Origin: Rothia mucilaginosa
Lineage (GTDB): Bacteria > Actinomycetota > Actinomycetes > Actinomycetales > Micrococcaceae
Assembly: GCF_001548235.1 (NCBI RefSeq)
Contig: NZ_AP014938.1
Coordinates: 620,001-684,000, forward strand
Reading direction: 5' to 3'
Length of the DNA stretch: 64,000 bases
Shown here: positions 9,087 through 19,404 of the stretch, piece by piece
How the letters are laid out: each line of letters opens with the position of its first letter
How positions within the stretch are numbered: position 1 is the first letter of the stretch
Position numbers and translations under genes: made by a program
Notes under the pieces: generated by a model
What the model was told of the DNA's origin: nothing
Database searches by the model: none
What the model saw: only the letters and a program-made list of their open reading frames with translations

Positions 9087-9132
9087 AAGCAGGTGAGGCT
9101 CCCCGGTCATTCGGGGAGCCTCACCTTCTTGT
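9087..9132 (+). repeat. 46-bp direct repeat copy 2
   Basis: Second copy of the trmB terminator hairpin, in the same orientation, 1,883 bp from the first. One loop base differs. It now sits behind the effector promoter, with no plus-strand gene before it to terminate, which suggests that it was duplicated when the island was gained. Confidence 0.9.
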
Positions 9133-9320
9133 GTGTGGGTCCAAGTGCATGCGGGGCGGGGGTCTACCCTCCCTCGCTCGTATGACACAAAGACGCACAA
9201 GCCTATATGGGCGGCTGACCAGCTCAAATGAACTAGAAGCGAGCTAGCCGATCCGTTTATCCCAGTGTAGCGGGTTTAGCCGGTTTAGCGCGGCGATTTC
9301 GTATCATCCGCCGTAGCCGG

Positions 9321-9791
9321 TTAGCGCGACTTGCGGTAGAGCACCACCGCCGAAGAACGCTGACGAGGCGCCGGGCGGGTACCGCGGGCAATATGCACCA
9401 CATCGCCGCTGGTACCGGCAGCGAACACGCGCTCCGACATGCCCATCTTCACCTTCGCGTCCTCAACCTGACGCTGCAACTCCGCAATCTGCTCCTGCTG
9501 CTCCTCCACGAGGGACTGCAGCTCAATAATGCGGCGAATACCCTCCAGGGAGACGCCCTCCTGCGAGAGCTGCTGAATCTGCTGCAGACGGTTCACGTCA
9601 CGCTGCGAATAGCGGCGCGCCTTACCGGGCGCACGCGAAGGCTGGACCAGGCCGATACGGTCGTACTGGCGCAGGGTCTGCGGGTGCATGCCCGCCAGCT
9701 CAGCCGCCACAGAAATCACGAAAACCGGGCGGTCCACGCTGTGCAGCGGCTCGCTACGACGGGACTTAGATGATGATTCTCGAGATGCCAT
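9321..9791 (-). CDS. hspR: Heat-shock repressor HspR (MerR family)
   Basis: 156-aa repressor that binds HAIR operators and represses the dnaK and dnaJ operons, with DnaK acting as co-repressor in actinobacteria. A MerR-type winged helix-turn-helix (FVISVAAELAGMHPQTLRQY, then RRYSQRDVNRLQQIQQL) occupies about residues 24-95, followed by a Gln/Glu-rich coiled coil. The C-terminal tail is basic. It begins 3 bases after dnaJ and is its operon partner, as is usual in the class, giving autoregulation. Confidence 0.93.
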   Translation of the reverse strand: MASRESSSKSRRSEPLHSVDRPVFVISVAAELAGMHPQTLRQYDRIGLVQPSRAPGKARRYSQRDVNRLQQIQQLSQEGVSLEGIRRIIELQSLVEEQQEQIAELQRQVEDAKVKMGMSERVFAAGTSGDVVHIARGTRPAPRQRSSAVVLYRKSR

Positions 9792-9794
9792 GGT

Positions 9795-10787
9795 TTACTT
9801 CGCTTTCTTCAACAGATCCTTACGCGGGTTCTCCTGCGGAGCCAGTTTTACGAACTTATCGAATGCTTCCTGTGCCTCTGCGCTCAGCTCGGTGGGCAGT
9901 ACAATCTCCGGGATGACCAGCAGGTCGCCGTCGCCGCCCTTAGCCTTGAAGCCGCGGCCCTTAGCGCGCAGTCGGCGGCCGACCTGGCCGGGTGCCAGGC
10001 GCAACTTCACGGTGGATGCGTCGGGCAGGGGCACCTCAATGACGGCGCCGTCAACAGCCTCGGCGAGGGTGACGGGTGCGCGCATAACCAGGTTGTTGCC
10101 CTCGCGCGAGTACACGGAGTCATCGGAGACGCGCACGGTGACCTTCAGGTCGCCGCCGCGCAGGCCCTTGCCGCGCAGGCGCACCTTCTGGCCGTCCTTG
10201 ATACCTGCGGGGATGCGTGCCTCGGTGTGGGAGCCGTCCGGCAGGAACACGGTCACGGTCGCACCGGTGTATGCCTGGGCGAGGCTGATGCGGGTGCTGG
10301 TGGTGCTTTCTTCGGGTGCCGCGTGCTGTGCGCCGCCGAAGCCGCCGCCTCCCATGCCGCCGAAGTCGGCGCTGGTGAAGCCTGCGGAGCGTCGGGAGCC
10401 GCCTGCGCTACCACCGAAGAGGCCGCCGAGCAGGTCGTCAATATTGATGCCTGCGCCGCCGTTGCTGAAGCCGCCGAATGCGTCCGCGCCGGGGTAGCCG
10501 GTGTAGCTACCACCGCCGAAGCCGCCGCCTCCGAATCCGCCCATGCCTGCGGCACCGTAGCGGCGAATCTGGTCGTACTCTTCGCGCTGCTTCTTATCGG
10601 AGAGCACGTCGTATGCTTCCGAGATTTCCTTGAACTTCTTCTCTGCCTGCTTGTCGTCAGGGTTCAGGTCCGGGTGGTACTTGCGGGAGAGCTTGCGGTA
10701 CGCCTTCTTGATGTCGCTTTCGCTTGCGTCTTCGCTAACGCCCAGTGCCTTATAAAAGTCGTCGGTCAGCCAGTTTTCACTTGCCAT
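9795..10787 (-). CDS. dnaJ: DnaJ-family co-chaperone without zinc finger (CbpA-like)
   Basis: 330 aa. J domain at residues 8-75 with the HPD motif (KYHPDLNP), a Gly/Phe-rich region to about residue 170, then two beta-rich C-terminal substrate-binding domains ([39 protein letters not shown]). The four CxxCxGxG zinc repeats of classic DnaJ are absent, so it is a type II (CbpA/DnaJ1-like) protein that stimulates DnaK ATPase. AAGGAG precedes the ATG. Its promoter (about 10880-10905) carries a degenerate HAIR box, so it is expected to be HspR-controlled separately from dnaK-grpE. Confidence 0.92.
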   Translation of the reverse strand: MASENWLTDDFYKALGVSEDASESDIKKAYRKLSRKYHPDLNPDDKQAEKKFKEISEAYDVLSDKKQREEYDQIRRYGAAGMGGFGGGGFGGGSYTGYPGADAFGGFSNGGAGINIDDLLGGLFGGSAGGSRRSAGFTSADFGGMGGGGFGGAQHAAPEESTTSTRISLAQAYTGATVTVFLPDGSHTEARIPAGIKDGQKVRLRGKGLRGGDLKVTVRVSDDSVYSREGNNLVMRAPVTLAEAVDGAVIEVPLPDASTVKLRLAPGQVGRRLRAKGRGFKAKGGDGDLLVIPEIVLPTELSAEAQEAFDKFVKLAPQENPRKDLLKKAK

Positions 10788-10872
10788 GTTGTGTTTCTCC
10801 TTCTGCGGTGATGCGCCGCCCTCCTCGGTTACGGGACGGCTAGCAGGGCACCACGTTCTTGTCTTAATGCTC

Positions 10873-10902
10873 TATATAAAAGTTTAGTCTACTTGACTCA
10901 AT
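10873..10902 (-). promoter_or_regulatory. dnaJ-hspR promoter with HAIR-like operator
   Basis: On the minus strand, TTGAGT and TATATA are separated by 17 bases, an ideal -35/-10 pair. The -35 overlaps ATTGAGT-N7-ACTAAAC (10882-10902), which matches 11 of 14 arm positions of the HAIR consensus CTTGAGT-N7-ACTCAAG. Binding by HspR here would block the -35 element. Confidence 0.7.
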
Positions 10903-10997
10903 TTTGGAAGGGGGTAGACCAAAATTTAGCGCCCTACAAGGCTTTTTAACCACCGCCGCTACATGCCGAGACCACGCACATATCGCAAGCAAACAAC

Positions 10998-11038
10998 AGG
11001 GCGGGCACTCCCCACCAGGGAGAGCACCCGCCCGTCGT
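10998..11038 (-). terminator. Hairpin after grpE
   Basis: GGGCGGG-GCTCTCCC and GGGAG-GCCCGCCC arms form a stem followed on the minus strand by TGTTGTTTG. It separates the dnaK-grpE unit from dnaJ-hspR. Confidence 0.7.
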
Positions 11039-11069
11039 TAGTTATTCAGCCAATGCTTAGCCGACCACT

Positions 11070-11648
11070 TTACGGTGCGACAGCCACAGCCACCTGAGCG
11101 GTACGAACCACGCGGTCGTTCACGCGGTAGCCGTAACGCAGAACCATGGAGACATGATCCTCAGCCACCTCGTCGGTGGGCTGTTGCAGGACAGCTTCGT
11201 GGATGTTCGGGTCGAAGGCGTCGCCTACTTCACCGAAGCGCTCCACGCCCTGCTTGCCGAGCAGCTCTTCGAGCTTGGTAGCGATGGAGGCGAAGGGGCC
11301 TTCCTGCAGGTCGCCGTGCTTGCGTGCGGCGTCGATATCATCGAGCACCGGCAACAGCGCGGTCACCAGTTCACTGGTTACGAAGCCTCGCAACTGCTCC
11401 TTTTCGCGGGCGGTGCGGTTCTTGAAGTTAGTGAACTCGGCTTGCAGGCGAAGCAGGGAGTCCAGGCGCTCTGCGGCAAGTGCCGCATCCGCAGATTCTG
11501 CTTCTACGGCGTCCTGGAGCTCAGCCTCGACGGCTTCCGCAGCGTCTTCGGCGGTTTCGACCGATTCAGCTTCGGGGTGGCCTTCCGCTGCGGGGGCGTT
11601 GAATGCCTCCTCCAGCGGGTCGGGGGTGACGTTTTCCTGCTCAGCCAT
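11070..11648 (-). CDS. grpE: Nucleotide exchange factor GrpE
   Basis: 192 aa. Releases ADP from DnaK to allow substrate turnover. An acidic low-complexity N-terminus (about 60 residues) leads into the long dimerising helix (LDSLLRLQAEFTNFKNRTAR) and a C-terminal beta domain (GEVGDAFDPNIHEAVLQQPT, VLRYGYRVNDRVVRTAQV), all typical. The start lies 2 bases after the dnaK stop, so translation is probably coupled. Co-transcribed with dnaK from the HAIR-controlled promoter. Confidence 0.95.
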   Translation of the reverse strand: MAEQENVTPDPLEEAFNAPAAEGHPEAESVETAEDAAEAVEAELQDAVEAESADAALAAERLDSLLRLQAEFTNFKNRTAREKEQLRGFVTSELVTALLPVLDDIDAARKHGDLQEGPFASIATKLEELLGKQGVERFGEVGDAFDPNIHEAVLQQPTDEVAEDHVSMVLRYGYRVNDRVVRTAQVAVAVAP

Positions 11649-11650
11649 GA

Positions 11651-13498
<1,848 letters not shown>

Positions 13499-13604
13499 TT
13501 AGGTGTTAGTGCCCCGCTTCTTCTAATGCGAGGCGGGTTAGTTTGAAAGTTTTGGAGGCGGTCGGTGCTGCGCGTGCCGCCCGTGTGGGGTGGTCTGCGC
13601 GGCT

Positions 13605-13680
13605 TCCTTGAGCCTTGTGTACTCAAGTATGCACCCTCTCGGAAGGGCTGTCAAGAGACTTGAGCGTATTTAACTCAACT
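13605..13680 (-). promoter_or_regulatory. dnaK promoter with two HAIR operators
   Basis: Two HspR-type inverted repeats: CTTGAGC-N7-ACTCAAG at 13607-13627 and CTTGAGC-N7-ACTCAAC at 13659-13679 (plus-strand reading). Between them on the minus strand lies a perfect -35 TTGACA (13654-13649) with a -10 candidate about 18-19 bases on, overlapping the first HAIR. The pair brackets the core promoter. Confidence 0.88.
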
Positions 13681-14252
13681 TTTTTTCGCGAGTTCGTGTG
13701 AGGGGCGGGTTTTTCGGGGTGCCGGAGGGGTGTTTTGCGGGGAAAATCGGAGCGGCGGCGAGGCGCGAATGGGCGGTTTTGCCGCGGAATTCCGGGGTTT
13801 TTGGTCTGGATGCGGGCGCGGCGCAGCGATTCAGCGCACGGCGGACGCTACCGGGCGGTCGGGGCGAAAAAATTTTTAAAAATCGGGTGAAAAAGGGCGA
13901 AAAACCCAAAAATTGGGGTGCGAGAGGTGCCGAAAGGCGGTTTGGGAGCACCTTATATAGAGTGTGCGGGGTGATTTTTAGGCGCGATTCTTAGGCCTGG
14001 CGGCTAGGCCTCTGGCGGCGTTGTTAGAGGTGCGCTTCGTGCAGGCGCCTCAGCTGCAGACACCCACCTGAGATCTCAGAGTTTCGCTTCTCTTATATAT
14101 GGAGTACCTGTCTGCAAGCTTCATCGCTCACTCTACGGCAGTGTCTTCGCTTGTCCGACCCACAATTTCTCTAACCTTCACCTGTGGCTTGAGGCTACCC
14201 GCCTGCCGTATGCTTGGTTACGACCATATCCTCTCAATGTAGATAGGCCCCC
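13681..14252. other. Intergenic region before the pentapeptide array
   Basis: No convincing gene. The first 300 bases are G-rich on the plus strand; the two open frames there have no family resemblance and lack start signals. From 14080 the composition changes, and the promoter and leader of the first pentapeptide gene follow (TATGCT at 14209-14214). Confidence 0.5.
14209..14252 (+). promoter_or_regulatory. Conserved leader of pentapeptide gene 1
   Basis: TATGCT (-10 candidate) followed by TCCTCTCAATGTAGATAGG just before the ATG. The same arrangement of a TATNNT box, then TTCCTCTCA, then GATAGG about 40 bases before the start recurs before genes 4 and 5 and, more diverged, before genes 2 and 3. 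Confidence 0.6.
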
Positions 14253-15674
14253 ATGCAAGAGCAAAGTAACCCAGTGCCTACTGGCTGCCATGGACTTACC
14301 AGCGCGTCCAAAAGCAAAACCGTCAAATATAGATCAACGAAAATATCGGGTTGGATTTTCGCCATCGCCCTAATCATCCATGGCTTAATCTCGATATTTC
14401 AAAATTCGCTAAAAAATGCGCCATTTCCATTTGAATATGAATTTTTAAATCTATTGACATTCTTCATCCTTTCGATAATTTTTATAATATACATACTAAT
14501 TCTCCGAAATAATTCAAAATCAAAATCTAAAAAACTCATAAAATACCTATTTGAAGATCTAAAATATCTCATTTTCCCAGTGGGATTTATTTTTGCTTTA
14601 TTATCAATACTGAATCTAAAATGGTTTAATGATTTTGTCGGATTTATCTCCGCACTTCTCGGAATCTTTGGACTCATACAGAAACCGTCAAGCAACCACA
14701 TCTCCGTTGTCCAGAACATCTCTTCTGACCCCCAATCTCAGCGCCATGAACGAACCAGGCTTCTTGTGGATAATTTAAGAAGCGAAAATCGTTATTCAAA
14801 AATTAACGCCATTCAAGGCCTTGCATCTATTGCGGACGAGTGGCTCAGGGACCCCGACCCCCCAGAAGACCAGGCTCGCAAAAATGGGCAAAATATTATA
14901 AATATTTTATGCGAGTATATTCGTTCACCTTTCCCTTTGGCTCGAAAAGCAATAATTCTTAGCGGTGATACACCTCCTGCTGACTACGCAGGAGACTTCT
15001 TCGCAGACCAGGCAACCTTTCGCGAAGAACAAGAAGTGCGCCGAAGCATTTTTAATGAGATAAGTGTCCGCCTTCACCCCCTTGACGAGAAAGAAAAACG
15101 AGATTACACAACATGGCATGTGTTTGAATTTGACTTTAGTAAATCAACCATATTCTATCCTCTTAATAGACTAAGGTTTTTCAGTCCAAATTTTCGTAAT
15201 TCAAAATTCTTTGGGCTAGCAGATTTTAGTTTTTCAGACTTCCAAGGAATTCCAATATTTGCTGATACTCATTATTTCGGAGACGTTTCCTTCTCATGCG
15301 CATGCTTCCAGGGGACAGCTCTTTTCAGTAATTCGTGTTTTGAAAAAGAATTAAATTTTCAGGCAACAACACTTAAGGCAGGCGCAATATTCGATAGTTC
15401 AATTTTCAAAGGACCCACTATAATCACACCAGCTCTACAAGATGGTCAGGTTTCCTTTGATGGTTCTATTTTCAGTTGTTCCTCCGTGCATAAATTCCTT
15501 GACCTCAATCATCTTGATATACCCACAATAAATATCAAATCTGTAACTCTCGTGGGTAAAAGAAGATGTAAACGGTATGAGGCGAAGATTCCTGTTAATT
15601 CCCATCTCTACGATCCTGATTCGTGGGATGAGAAGCAACAGAAATATACCCGAGTCAGCAAACCTGCAGAGTAA
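14253..15674 (+). CDS. Membrane-anchored pentapeptide-repeat protein, array gene 1
   Basis: 473 aa, markedly AT-rich. Four predicted helices (about 32-50, 65-86, 104-121, 126-142), then the array's shared middle domain: IADEWLRD, NILCEYIRSPFPLA, DTPPADYAGDFFADQATFREEQEVRRSIF. Degenerate pentapeptide repeats (LADFSFSDF, GDVSFSCACFQGTALFSNSCF) follow from about residue 300, with far fewer canonical A(D/N)F steps than genes 2 and 3. The tail HLYDPDSWDEKQQKYTRVSKPAE is shared by the array. The repeats should form a right-handed quadrilateral beta helix; function unknown. It has its own leader and terminator. Confidence 0.8.
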   Translation: MQEQSNPVPTGCHGLTSASKSKTVKYRSTKISGWIFAIALIIHGLISIFQNSLKNAPFPFEYEFLNLLTFFILSIIFIIYILILRNNSKSKSKKLIKYLFEDLKYLIFPVGFIFALLSILNLKWFNDFVGFISALLGIFGLIQKPSSNHISVVQNISSDPQSQRHERTRLLVDNLRSENRYSKINAIQGLASIADEWLRDPDPPEDQARKNGQNIINILCEYIRSPFPLARKAIILSGDTPPADYAGDFFADQATFREEQEVRRSIFNEISVRLHPLDEKEKRDYTTWHVFEFDFSKSTIFYPLNRLRFFSPNFRNSKFFGLADFSFSDFQGIPIFADTHYFGDVSFSCACFQGTALFSNSCFEKELNFQATTLKAGAIFDSSIFKGPTIITPALQDGQVSFDGSIFSCSSVHKFLDLNHLDIPTINIKSVTLVGKRRCKRYEAKIPVNSHLYDPDSWDEKQQKYTRVSKPAE

Positions 15675-15709
15675 CACCGAACATTTCGCCCTCTAGGAGG
15701 TAAGTTCTC

Positions 15710-15751
15710 TAAAAGCCCCGTCTGCACCTCTCATGCAGGCGGGGCTTCTTC
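15710..15751 (+). terminator. Terminator of pentapeptide gene 1
   Basis: AAAAGCCCCG(T)CTGCA pairs with TGCAGGCGGGGCTTCTT around CCTCTCA. Confidence 0.8.
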
Positions 15752-15834
15752 TTTAACCAGTGCGAGCGCGAAAGATCGGGGCTCTCCCCTATGCTGGATA
15801 TAAGCCAGCACCGGAGCAAGAAGGGCACACCACC

Positions 15835-17478
15835 ATGAACCTAAACAAACTCTTCACCGCGCTGTGGCAACGCAAAAACACCCCGGCACACAACCAACAG
15901 GCTGAACGGCGCGAACGCTACACGCACGCCCTCGAACAATTCCTCGACGGGCAGCCCGCCGCACGCTTGAGCGGAGCGTACACGCTCGCGAACCTCATAG
16001 ACGAATGGCTCACCGACGCATCCCTCCCCGAGCAGGTGCGCCGTGAAGAAGCCCAGACCATCATCGACGCGCTGACCGGGTGCATCCGCACGCCCTACTC
16101 CCTCGCGCAGAACCGGCAGGTCCTAGAATCAGACGAGGCACCCGAAGGGTACGAAGGCGACTTTACACGCGATCAGGAGGCACTCCGCGAAGAGCAGCTA
16201 GTGCGCCGCACGGTCTTCATGGAGTTCAGTCGCCGCCTCGCCGCCGTCGCTGAGAGCAACAAAGAAGGCAACGGAGAAAGCCAGCACGCGGTGCCACCGT
16301 CATCACCAATGTGGGCTGGCCTGCGCTTCGACTTTGGTGGCGCGCCCATCTTCTACCCGCTACAGCAGCTGTACTTTCAGAACGCCGATTTCGCCTCCGC
16401 AACTTTCTACGGCACGGCGGATTTCTTCGGCGCAACCTTCCACGGTGACGCCAGCTTCTCCGCGGCGCAGTTCACGGCTGACGCATCCTTCCACAGCGCA
16501 AATTTCAACGACTGGGTGGGCTTCAGCGCCGCACACTTCGCGGGCGCGGCAGGGTTCAGCGGGGCGCGCTTTGCAGACGCGGCAAGCTTCGCGACCGTAA
16601 CCTTCACCGGCGAGGCCGACTTCTCAGACGCGGTCTTCTCAGCTGCGGCTGACTTCGCGGTATCCACCTTCAAATCCGATGCCGACTTCTCACGCTTAAA
16701 CACCGCGGGCATAGCCAGCTTCGCGGCAATCACCTTCGACGGAAAGGCAGTATTCACCGCCTCCACGTTCCACGATGAGGCACACTTCGCCGCGTCGGTC
16801 TTCAACCGTCCGGCGGTGTTCTCCAAGTCGCTGTTCGGCGGGGTCGCGCGCTTTGCCGGAATAGCCACCAAGCAGTCCGCAATGTTCAGCAACGTACGCT
16901 TTGCGAGCGCGGCGGACTTTAGCGGGGCGTCCTTCACACAGTACGAGGATTTTGGTGGGGCGCGGTTCGACGGCGACGCCACGTTCAGCCGGGCGTCTTT
17001 TATTGCGCTTCCGAGGACGCGCTATGAGATGGACTTCCCGCAGAGAGCGAACTTCGGTAACGCGACCTTCGCGCAGGATGCCGACTTTAGTAAGGCGACG
17101 TTCACGGCGCATGTCGGCTTCTACAAGGCGACGTTCGCGCGGGAGGTGAGCTTCAACGGGGCGAGCTTTGAGGGCGCCTACTTCGCGGATGCGACGTTCA
17201 GTCAGAAGGCTGATTTCAGGCAGACTAGCTTCGCGTACGTTGAGCCGTCCTTTGAGGCTTTGGAGAGGCGGCTGCAGAGGGCACGGTTCTCGGCGCAGGC
17301 GGATCCGCAGGATTACCTGTTCGAGGCACGCCCGGAGAGCCCGCACGGTTTCAGCTGTGGCGCAGCGGAGCTTCTTAATAGAACGTTCATTCTCCCTGTC
17401 GGTGCGGTGCTGTACGACCCGGATTCCTGGGATGAAGAGCAACAGGAGTACACCCGCGTTAGTGAGCCCGCACAGTAA
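15835..17478 (+). CDS. Pentapeptide-repeat protein without membrane anchor, array gene 2
   Basis: 547 aa, GC-rich. The open frame extends to 15760, but AAGAAGGG sits before the ATG at 15835, and the upstream part is the array leader. Unlike its paralogues it has no transmembrane segment: residues 1-30 are polar, then the shared middle domain starts (RERYTHALEQFLDG, LANLIDEWLTD, CIRTPYSLAQ, EGDFTRDQEALREEQLVRRTVF). From about residue 175 there are about 50 near-perfect repeats of the A(D/N)FxxA type, then the conserved tail (VLYDPDSWDEEQQEYTRVSEPAQ split over the last 25 residues). Probably cytosolic. It may be a soluble partner of the anchored members. Confidence 0.82.
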   Translation: MNLNKLFTALWQRKNTPAHNQQAERRERYTHALEQFLDGQPAARLSGAYTLANLIDEWLTDASLPEQVRREEAQTIIDALTGCIRTPYSLAQNRQVLESDEAPEGYEGDFTRDQEALREEQLVRRTVFMEFSRRLAAVAESNKEGNGESQHAVPPSSPMWAGLRFDFGGAPIFYPLQQLYFQNADFASATFYGTADFFGATFHGDASFSAAQFTADASFHSANFNDWVGFSAAHFAGAAGFSGARFADAASFATVTFTGEADFSDAVFSAAADFAVSTFKSDADFSRLNTAGIASFAAITFDGKAVFTASTFHDEAHFAASVFNRPAVFSKSLFGGVARFAGIATKQSAMFSNVRFASAADFSGASFTQYEDFGGARFDGDATFSRASFIALPRTRYEMDFPQRANFGNATFAQDADFSKATFTAHVGFYKATFAREVSFNGASFEGAYFADATFSQKADFRQTSFAYVEPSFEALERRLQRARFSAQADPQDYLFEARPESPHGFSCGAAELLNRTFILPVGAVLYDPDSWDEEQQEYTRVSEPAQ

Positions 17479-17514
17479 CACATAGCTCTCCCCTACCATC
17501 GGGGAAGCTCCCAC

Positions 17515-17550
17515 AGACCCCGCCCGCACATCCAGCGCTGGCGGGGTCTG
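17515..17550 (+). terminator. Terminator of pentapeptide gene 2
   Basis: AGACCCCGCC and GGCGGGGTCT arms enclose the CGCACATCCAGCGCT loop region, just after the stop codon. Confidence 0.7.
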
Positions 17551-17592
17551 TGCTAGTGACCAGTGACAGCCCAAGCCCAGCCGCTTTTACAC

Positions 17593-17638
17593 TATGCTGA
17601 ATATGACCCGTTCCTTTCAACGATGACAGGAGAACCAC
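17593..17638 (+). promoter_or_regulatory. Conserved leader of pentapeptide gene 3
   Basis: TATGCT at 17593-17598, then TTCCTTTCAACGATGACAGG and AGAACC before the ATG, matching the other array leaders. Confidence 0.6.
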
Positions 17639-19288
17639 ATGCATCTGGCACCCAGCACCGCGTGGGCTTGGCTGATAGCTTGCGCAGTCGTCATTCTGCT
17701 TTTCCCGCTCGCCGCGCAGTTCGGCAACCTCAAGGGGAAGCTGTCTAGCTTCCGCACCTGGGTTTGGGCTATCGCTCTCTTGGGCATTGTCGCGGCGGGT
17801 TTTATGCCTTTCATCTTTGATCCTGGCATCACCCATTTTGAGGTTCAGCCGTTCATTTTCTTCATCACCGGTACCCTGCTGGGCGTTCTCTTTCTTGGGG
17901 AGTTCCACCGCATGAACGCCCAGAAAAAGCTGAAACACCCCCAGCGGGTGCACACCGAGCGCCGTACCCGTTACAGCAAGGCAGTTGAGCAGCTGGCGTA
18001 TCCGAACCCGGCAGTCCGTGCGAGTGCCGTCAGCACGCTTGCAGGTCTGGTGGATGAGTGGCTCGCTGACGAGCAGCTCAGCGTTGAGGCGCGGCAGAAG
18101 GAGGGGCAGGTCGTCGTCAATGCCCTCTGTGCTTATGTTCGTTCGCCGTTCGCGCGGGCGTTCAAGGCAGAAGCTTTTGAATCCGATACGCCGCCCGCTG
18201 ACTATGCGGGTGATTTCGCTACGGATCTGGCGGCTTTCCGTGGTGAGCAGGATGTTCGCCGCAGCGTCTTCGTTGAGATGAGCAAGCGCAGCAGCACCCT
18301 TGCTGAAAAAGAGAAGGGTGAGGTGGCTGTTGTCCCCGGCGCGTGGAGCGGCTTTGAGTTCGATTTCAGCCGGGCGGTCATCTTCTACCCTCTCGACGGT
18401 CTGACTCTTGAGAACGCCGATTTCTCTGCGGCGAGGTTCTGCAACGGTTCAGATTTCAGCGGGGTAGCTTTTGTGGGAGCCGTGGATTTCAGCCGCGCAA
18501 CTTTTGAATCTATCGCGGGGTTCGGTGACGCAACCTTCGCTGGCGACGCGAATTTCAGTCACGCAACCTTCACTCATAGTGCAGACTTTGGCGGAGCGTC
18601 CTTCATACAGAGCGCGCATTTCGACGGGGTAAAGTTCATGCAGAACGCCCATTTTAGCGGAGTGGAATTCGCTCAGGAGGCGAACTTCACCGGGGCAGCT
18701 TTCATCCAGAACGCTAGTTTTGGCGGGGTAAATTTTGCTCAGAACGCAGACTTCAGCTGGGCTGTGTTCGCTCAAAACGCACACTTCATCGGGGCAGCTT
18801 TCGGTCAGATTGCAGACTTCAATGGGGCAACTTTTACCCAAGATGCCCGCTTCAGTGAGACGGCTTTCGCGCAGGTCGCACGCTTCAAATGGGCGACTTT
18901 CACGCAAACCGCTGACTTTAGTGAGGCGGCTTTTACTCAAGGCGCAGATTTCAGTGAGTCTACCTTTGAGGCTGACGCTGAGTTCTACGGAGCGTCTTTT
19001 ATGGGTGCTGCAGATTTCTGCGATGTGTCTTTCGTGAAGAGCCCGCTGCTCTTCGCAGCTGAGGATGCTGACTCGGGCGAGATGTGCCGGGCGCGATTCG
19101 CTACGCCGTCTACCGGTCACGAGGCGCATAACTTCGCGGTGTACGAGGACAGCCAGCCTATTCCGCTGGGCACAGCCGAGCTGAACGGAGCGGGCTACCG
19201 TATCCCGGTCGGGGCGGTGCTCTTCGATCCGGCGTCTTGGGATGAACGGCAGAAGGAGTACACGCGCCTGAGTGAGCCCGCGCAGTAA
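17639..19288 (+). CDS. Membrane-anchored pentapeptide-repeat protein, array gene 3
   Basis: 549 aa, GC-rich. Three predicted helices (about 9-27, 39-58, 70-88), the domain RYSKAVEQLAYPNPAVRASA then LAGLVDEWLADE, ALCAYVRSPFARA and DTPPADYAGDFATDLAAFRG. From about residue 245 there are some 40 repeats in two registers, many with Gln-Asn (FIQNASFGGVNFAQNADFSW), ending with PVGAVLFDPASWDERQKEYT. The middle part resembles the (R/K)Y-x-A-x-EQL-x-(S/N)-x3-VRLGGIYAL module found next to pentapeptide repeats in many actinobacteria. Own promoter, leader and terminator. Confidence 0.83.
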   Translation: MHLAPSTAWAWLIACAVVILLFPLAAQFGNLKGKLSSFRTWVWAIALLGIVAAGFMPFIFDPGITHFEVQPFIFFITGTLLGVLFLGEFHRMNAQKKLKHPQRVHTERRTRYSKAVEQLAYPNPAVRASAVSTLAGLVDEWLADEQLSVEARQKEGQVVVNALCAYVRSPFARAFKAEAFESDTPPADYAGDFATDLAAFRGEQDVRRSVFVEMSKRSSTLAEKEKGEVAVVPGAWSGFEFDFSRAVIFYPLDGLTLENADFSAARFCNGSDFSGVAFVGAVDFSRATFESIAGFGDATFAGDANFSHATFTHSADFGGASFIQSAHFDGVKFMQNAHFSGVEFAQEANFTGAAFIQNASFGGVNFAQNADFSWAVFAQNAHFIGAAFGQIADFNGATFTQDARFSETAFAQVARFKWATFTQTADFSEAAFTQGADFSESTFEADAEFYGASFMGAADFCDVSFVKSPLLFAAEDADSGEMCRARFATPSTGHEAHNFAVYEDSQPIPLGTAELNGAGYRIPVGAVLFDPASWDERQKEYTRLSEPAQ

Positions 19289-19292
19289 TAGC

Positions 19293-19331
19293 TAGAGGCC
19301 CCGCCACGTGAATGTGTGGTGGGGCCTTCGC
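19293..19331 (+). terminator. Terminator of pentapeptide gene 3
   Basis: GAGGCCCCGCCAC pairs with GTGGTGGGGCCTTC around GTGAATGT. Confidence 0.8.
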
Positions 19332-19358
19332 TTATGGCCAGGTCAGGAGAGTTTGCAT

Positions 19359-19404
19359 TATCCTGAATGATGACCATTCCTCTCAGAGAAGATAGGAGAA
19401 AACA
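19359..19404 (+). promoter_or_regulatory. Conserved leader of pentapeptide gene 4
   Basis: TATCCT at 19359-19364, then ATTCCTCTCAGAGAAGATAGG and AGAA before a TTG codon. Alignment with the other leaders fixes the TTG at 19405 as the start, six bases after AGGAG. Confidence 0.65.

Noticed and set aside
13698..13994. Open frames on both strands before the pentapeptide array
   Set aside because: G-rich, low-complexity translations without family resemblance or start signals.
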